Shown here in pieces: positions 37,746-39,632 of a stretch of 39,632 nt of DNA. The translations under genes and the position numbers were made by a program. Source of the DNA: Thalassolituus sp034111725 (GTDB lineage Bacteria; Pseudomonadota; Gammaproteobacteria; Pseudomonadales; Oceanobacteraceae); the NCBI RefSeq assembly GCF_034111725.1, contig NZ_JAWUWR010000064.1, positions 1 to 39,632 on the forward strand, written 5' to 3'. How positions within the stretch are numbered: the first letter of the stretch is position 1; each line of letters begins with the position of its first letter. The notes beneath the pieces are model-generated. The model searched no databases, had not been told where the DNA came from, and saw only the letters and a list, made by a program, of their open reading frames with translations.

Positions 37746-39632
37746 TTAACTGACCGGACGGATGGTTTCTTCAACAACTGCACCACCCATTTCCGACAAA
37801 ATATGATTGACCACGGGGTCGGATTCAATCGCCTGCTTTGCCGCATAGAATGATTCGGCATGCAGGCGCTGACGTCTTTGCTCTGGAGTCTCGCCTCGCG
37901 GTGAAACCAACTCCATTTCAATACGCGCATCAGCAATCAATGCACTGAGTGCATCTTGGATTCGTAGGCGCTGAGATTCATTAAATAATGCCCCCTGCGC
38001 CGGATCGACATCAAAACGCAACACGCCGTCGGCAATTTGTACTAAAGCACTGTTGCGTGCTATCGCCATCGGTAATCCCGCAAGCTTTAGACGGTCGACC
38101 CATTGCCACCATGTATGCGGCTGTAATTCGGGTAGCTCACTCTGCTCGACCACGCCCGCATCTAGGTCTTCAACTGCAACTATTGTACCGCGCTGCTCCG
38201 CTACCGGTATAGCTGCGGCGACAGGAGTGGCAGGCGCATCCATCAATGAAGTCGCCATGCCGCGTGCTATAGGTCTATTTTCTGTTCGTACTTTTGGCAC
38301 CAGTTCTGGCGATGGTTCATCCCAAGGCACATCTAAACTGGCATTAGGGAGGGAGCTGTCAGTGGGGAAGCTAGGTGAATGCTCATCATCAAAAGATGGC
38401 ACATCATCAAAACGATCAGACAAACCCGCGACTGGTGCAGCAGACTGTTCGTTATTGAACTCGCTCAGCACAATCGTAGGAGAATCGATAGTCTCAGATT
38501 TTTCGACCAGAACCGATGCTTCGGATTCCACTTCACTCACCATCGGCGCTTTTAAGTCAACATGATTGACGACTTCAGTTACTACTGGAGCAACCTCAGC
38601 TTCAACAACCGCATCTAATGCATCAGGACGTGGTATTAGGGTCTTTTTTTTTTCAGTTGCCACTTGCAGGGCACCGACTAAATCGAGCTCTGGAACCACA
38701 TCCGGCGCAGGGCGGAAGGCCAGCATCCGCAGCAGTACCATCTCGAAACCTTGGCGCGGCTCGGGTGCCATTGCTAAATCTTTTCGGCCTTGGAGGGCAA
38801 TCTGATAGTAAAGCTGTAAATCTTCTGGCTGCATGGCCATACCAAGGTTCAAAATGGCATCGCGATCGCCTTGGGAATTTTCGATAGCATCGGGCACAAC
38901 CTGCGCTAAAGCAGCGCGGTGCCAAATGTGCAACAAGCCCTGCAACACCTCATCGAAATCAGGACCATGTTCCGCCATTGCTGCAACTTCATTCATGACA
39001 TCGGCGGCGTTCGCTTTTGCCATAACCTCAGCCATCTTAAACAGACGACCGCGGTCCATGGTGCCCAACATGGCGTTGACCTGCTCTTCGCCGACAATAC
39101 CCTCGCCATAGGCAATAGCTTGATCGGTTAAGCTCAATGCATCGCGCATACTGCCCTGAGCTGCGCGTCCTAACGACCACAAAGCAGGTTCTTCGTATTG
39201 AAACTTTTCAGCGTCTAACACTCGCGCGAGGTATTCAACTATCCGCTCAGGTGTCATATTCTTGAGGCTGAACTGCAAACAACGCGACAGAATGGTCACC
39301 GGCAATTTTTGCGGATCTGTGGTTGCTAACAAAAATTTAACGTGCGCTGGTGGCTCTTCTAGAGTTTTCAGCAAAGCATTAAAACTGTGCGAAGAAAGCA
39401 TGTGCACTTCGTCGATCAGGTAGACCTTAAAGCGACCACGCGTGGGTGCATACTGGACGTTATCAAGCAGTTCGCGAGTGTCTTCAACGCGGGTACGAGA
39501 GGCAGCATCCACTTCAATAAGATCGACAAAGCGCCCTTCTGCAATTTCCTTACAAGAACCACAAACACCGCAAGGGCGGGCACTAACGCCTTCTTCGCAG
39601 TTCAAGCATTTAGCCAGAATTCGAGCAATGGT
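37746..39632 (-). CDS. dnaX: DNA polymerase III subunits gamma/tau, 5' end outside window
   Basis: DnaX is the clamp-loader ATPase. The window starts within the gene at TIARILAKCLNCEEGV, after Walker A, so about 50 N-terminal residues are missing. Visible are the zinc-binding cysteines (CEEGVSARPCGVCGSC), Walker B LIDEVHMLSSHSFNALLKTLEEPP, the sensor KFLLATTDPQKLPVTILSRC and clamp-loader domain III to about the tract at 38644. A low-complexity linker and a tau-specific C-terminal domain (WWQWVDRLKLAGLPMAIARNSALV, DPVVNHILSEMGG) follow. An A10 run at 38653-38644 can give a second, shorter product (see separate entry). ybaB follows 24 nt after its stop. Confidence 0.96.
   Translation of the reverse strand, partial: TIARILAKCLNCEEGVSARPCGVCGSCKEIAEGRFVDLIEVDAASRTRVEDTRELLDNVQYAPTRGRFKVYLIDEVHMLSSHSFNALLKTLEEPPAHVKFLLATTDPQKLPVTILSRCLQFSLKNMTPERIVEYLARVLDAEKFQYEEPALWSLGRAAQGSMRDALSLTDQAIAYGEGIVGEEQVNAMLGTMDRGRLFKMAEVMAKANAADVMNEVAAMAEHGPDFDEVLQGLLHIWHRAALAQVVPDAIENSQGDRDAILNLGMAMQPEDLQLYYQIALQGRKDLAMAPEPRQGFEMVLLRMLAFRPAPDVVPELDLVGALQVATEKKKTLIPRPDALDAVVEAEVAPVVTEVVNHVDLKAPMVSEVESEASVLVEKSETIDSPTIVLSEFNNEQSAAPVAGLSDRFDDVPSFDDEHSPSFPTDSSLPNASLDVPWDEPSPELVPKVRTENRPIARGMATSLMDAPATPVAAAIPVAEQRGTIVAVEDLDAGVVEQSELPELQPHTWWQWVDRLKLAGLPMAIARNSALVQIADGVLRFDVDPAQGALFNESQRLRIQDALSALIADARIEMELVSPRGETPEQRRQRLHAESFYAAKQAIESDPVVNHILSEMGGAVVEETIRPVS
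38623..38654 (-). promoter_or_regulatory. dnaX: A10 slippery tract in dnaX, probable origin of the gamma subunit
   Basis: The codons GAA-AAA-AAA-AAG form a run of ten A (38653-38644). In the -1 frame translation ends after six codons (GAC CCT AAT ACC ACG TCC then TGA, 38625-38623). In the other frame it ends after AGA CCC at TAA (38638-38636). Either ribosomal or transcriptional slippage therefore gives a truncated protein with domains I-III, as for gamma in E. coli and Thermus. Confidence 0.7.

Overview
The window looks like part of the chromosome of a marine, moderately AT-rich gammaproteobacterium near Oceanospirillales, Cellvibrionales and Pseudomonas. The clues are a four-cysteine APS-reductase-type CysH, a ThrH phosphatase/phosphotransferase, the order pabB-thrH-cysH-cysB-TauE-aroG (which I recall as similar in Pseudomonas), a dnaX-ybaB-recR block, and FadD/MaoC lipid genes. 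This placement is inferred from protein features, not from a search. I see no tRNA, rRNA, CRISPR array, insertion sequence or prophage.

Layout. 1-1.1 kb: the end of an unidentified membrane-anchored protein gene (minus strand) and a secreted DUF6160-like surface protein behind tandem terminators. 1.4-6.3 kb: pabB, thrH, cysH, a cysB interrupted by an in-frame amber codon, and a TauE/SafE-type anion exporter; this is a sulfur/amino-acid block. 6.4-8.2 kb: a 58-residue HTH gene with a GTG start, then a DAHP synthase fused in frame to an N-terminal Cro-like DNA-binding domain, preceded by two AT-rich palindromes. 8.2-11.0 kb: mlaA and an hvfABC-type RiPP metallophore operon whose precursor carries eight EG(K/S)CG motifs. 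11.1-17.8 kb: hrpA, fadD and a MaoC/PhaJ-like hydratase, with a repeated GACCAAT motif between the last two.

17.9-29.0 kb (all minus strand): a tightly packed twelve-gene operon encoding an SH3/beta-barrel protein, an outer-membrane barrel, a redoxin, a coiled-coil periplasmic protein, three TPR proteins (two of them lipoproteins), a small secreted protein, a TolQ/ExbB motor subunit, two ExbD/TolR subunits and a TonB/AgmX-like transducer. The composition resembles the proton-driven Agl-Glt (gliding) and Nfs (spore coat) envelope machines of Myxococcus. It is the strongest candidate here for an under-described system in this type of organism. One ExbD has Asn where the proton-carrying Asp is expected.

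29.1-34.2 kb: a CoxE-like VWA protein and a MoxR AAA+ ATPase, then a membrane-anchored VWA protein and a membrane winged-helix-like protein. 34.6-39.6 kb: a housekeeping operon read from right to left: dnaX (5' end outside the window, with an A10 slippery tract), ybaB, a shortened and divergent recR, rnd, ycgL, ycgN and a small membrane protein. Most genes are on the minus strand, and many neighbours overlap by 1-30 nt, which indicates translational coupling.
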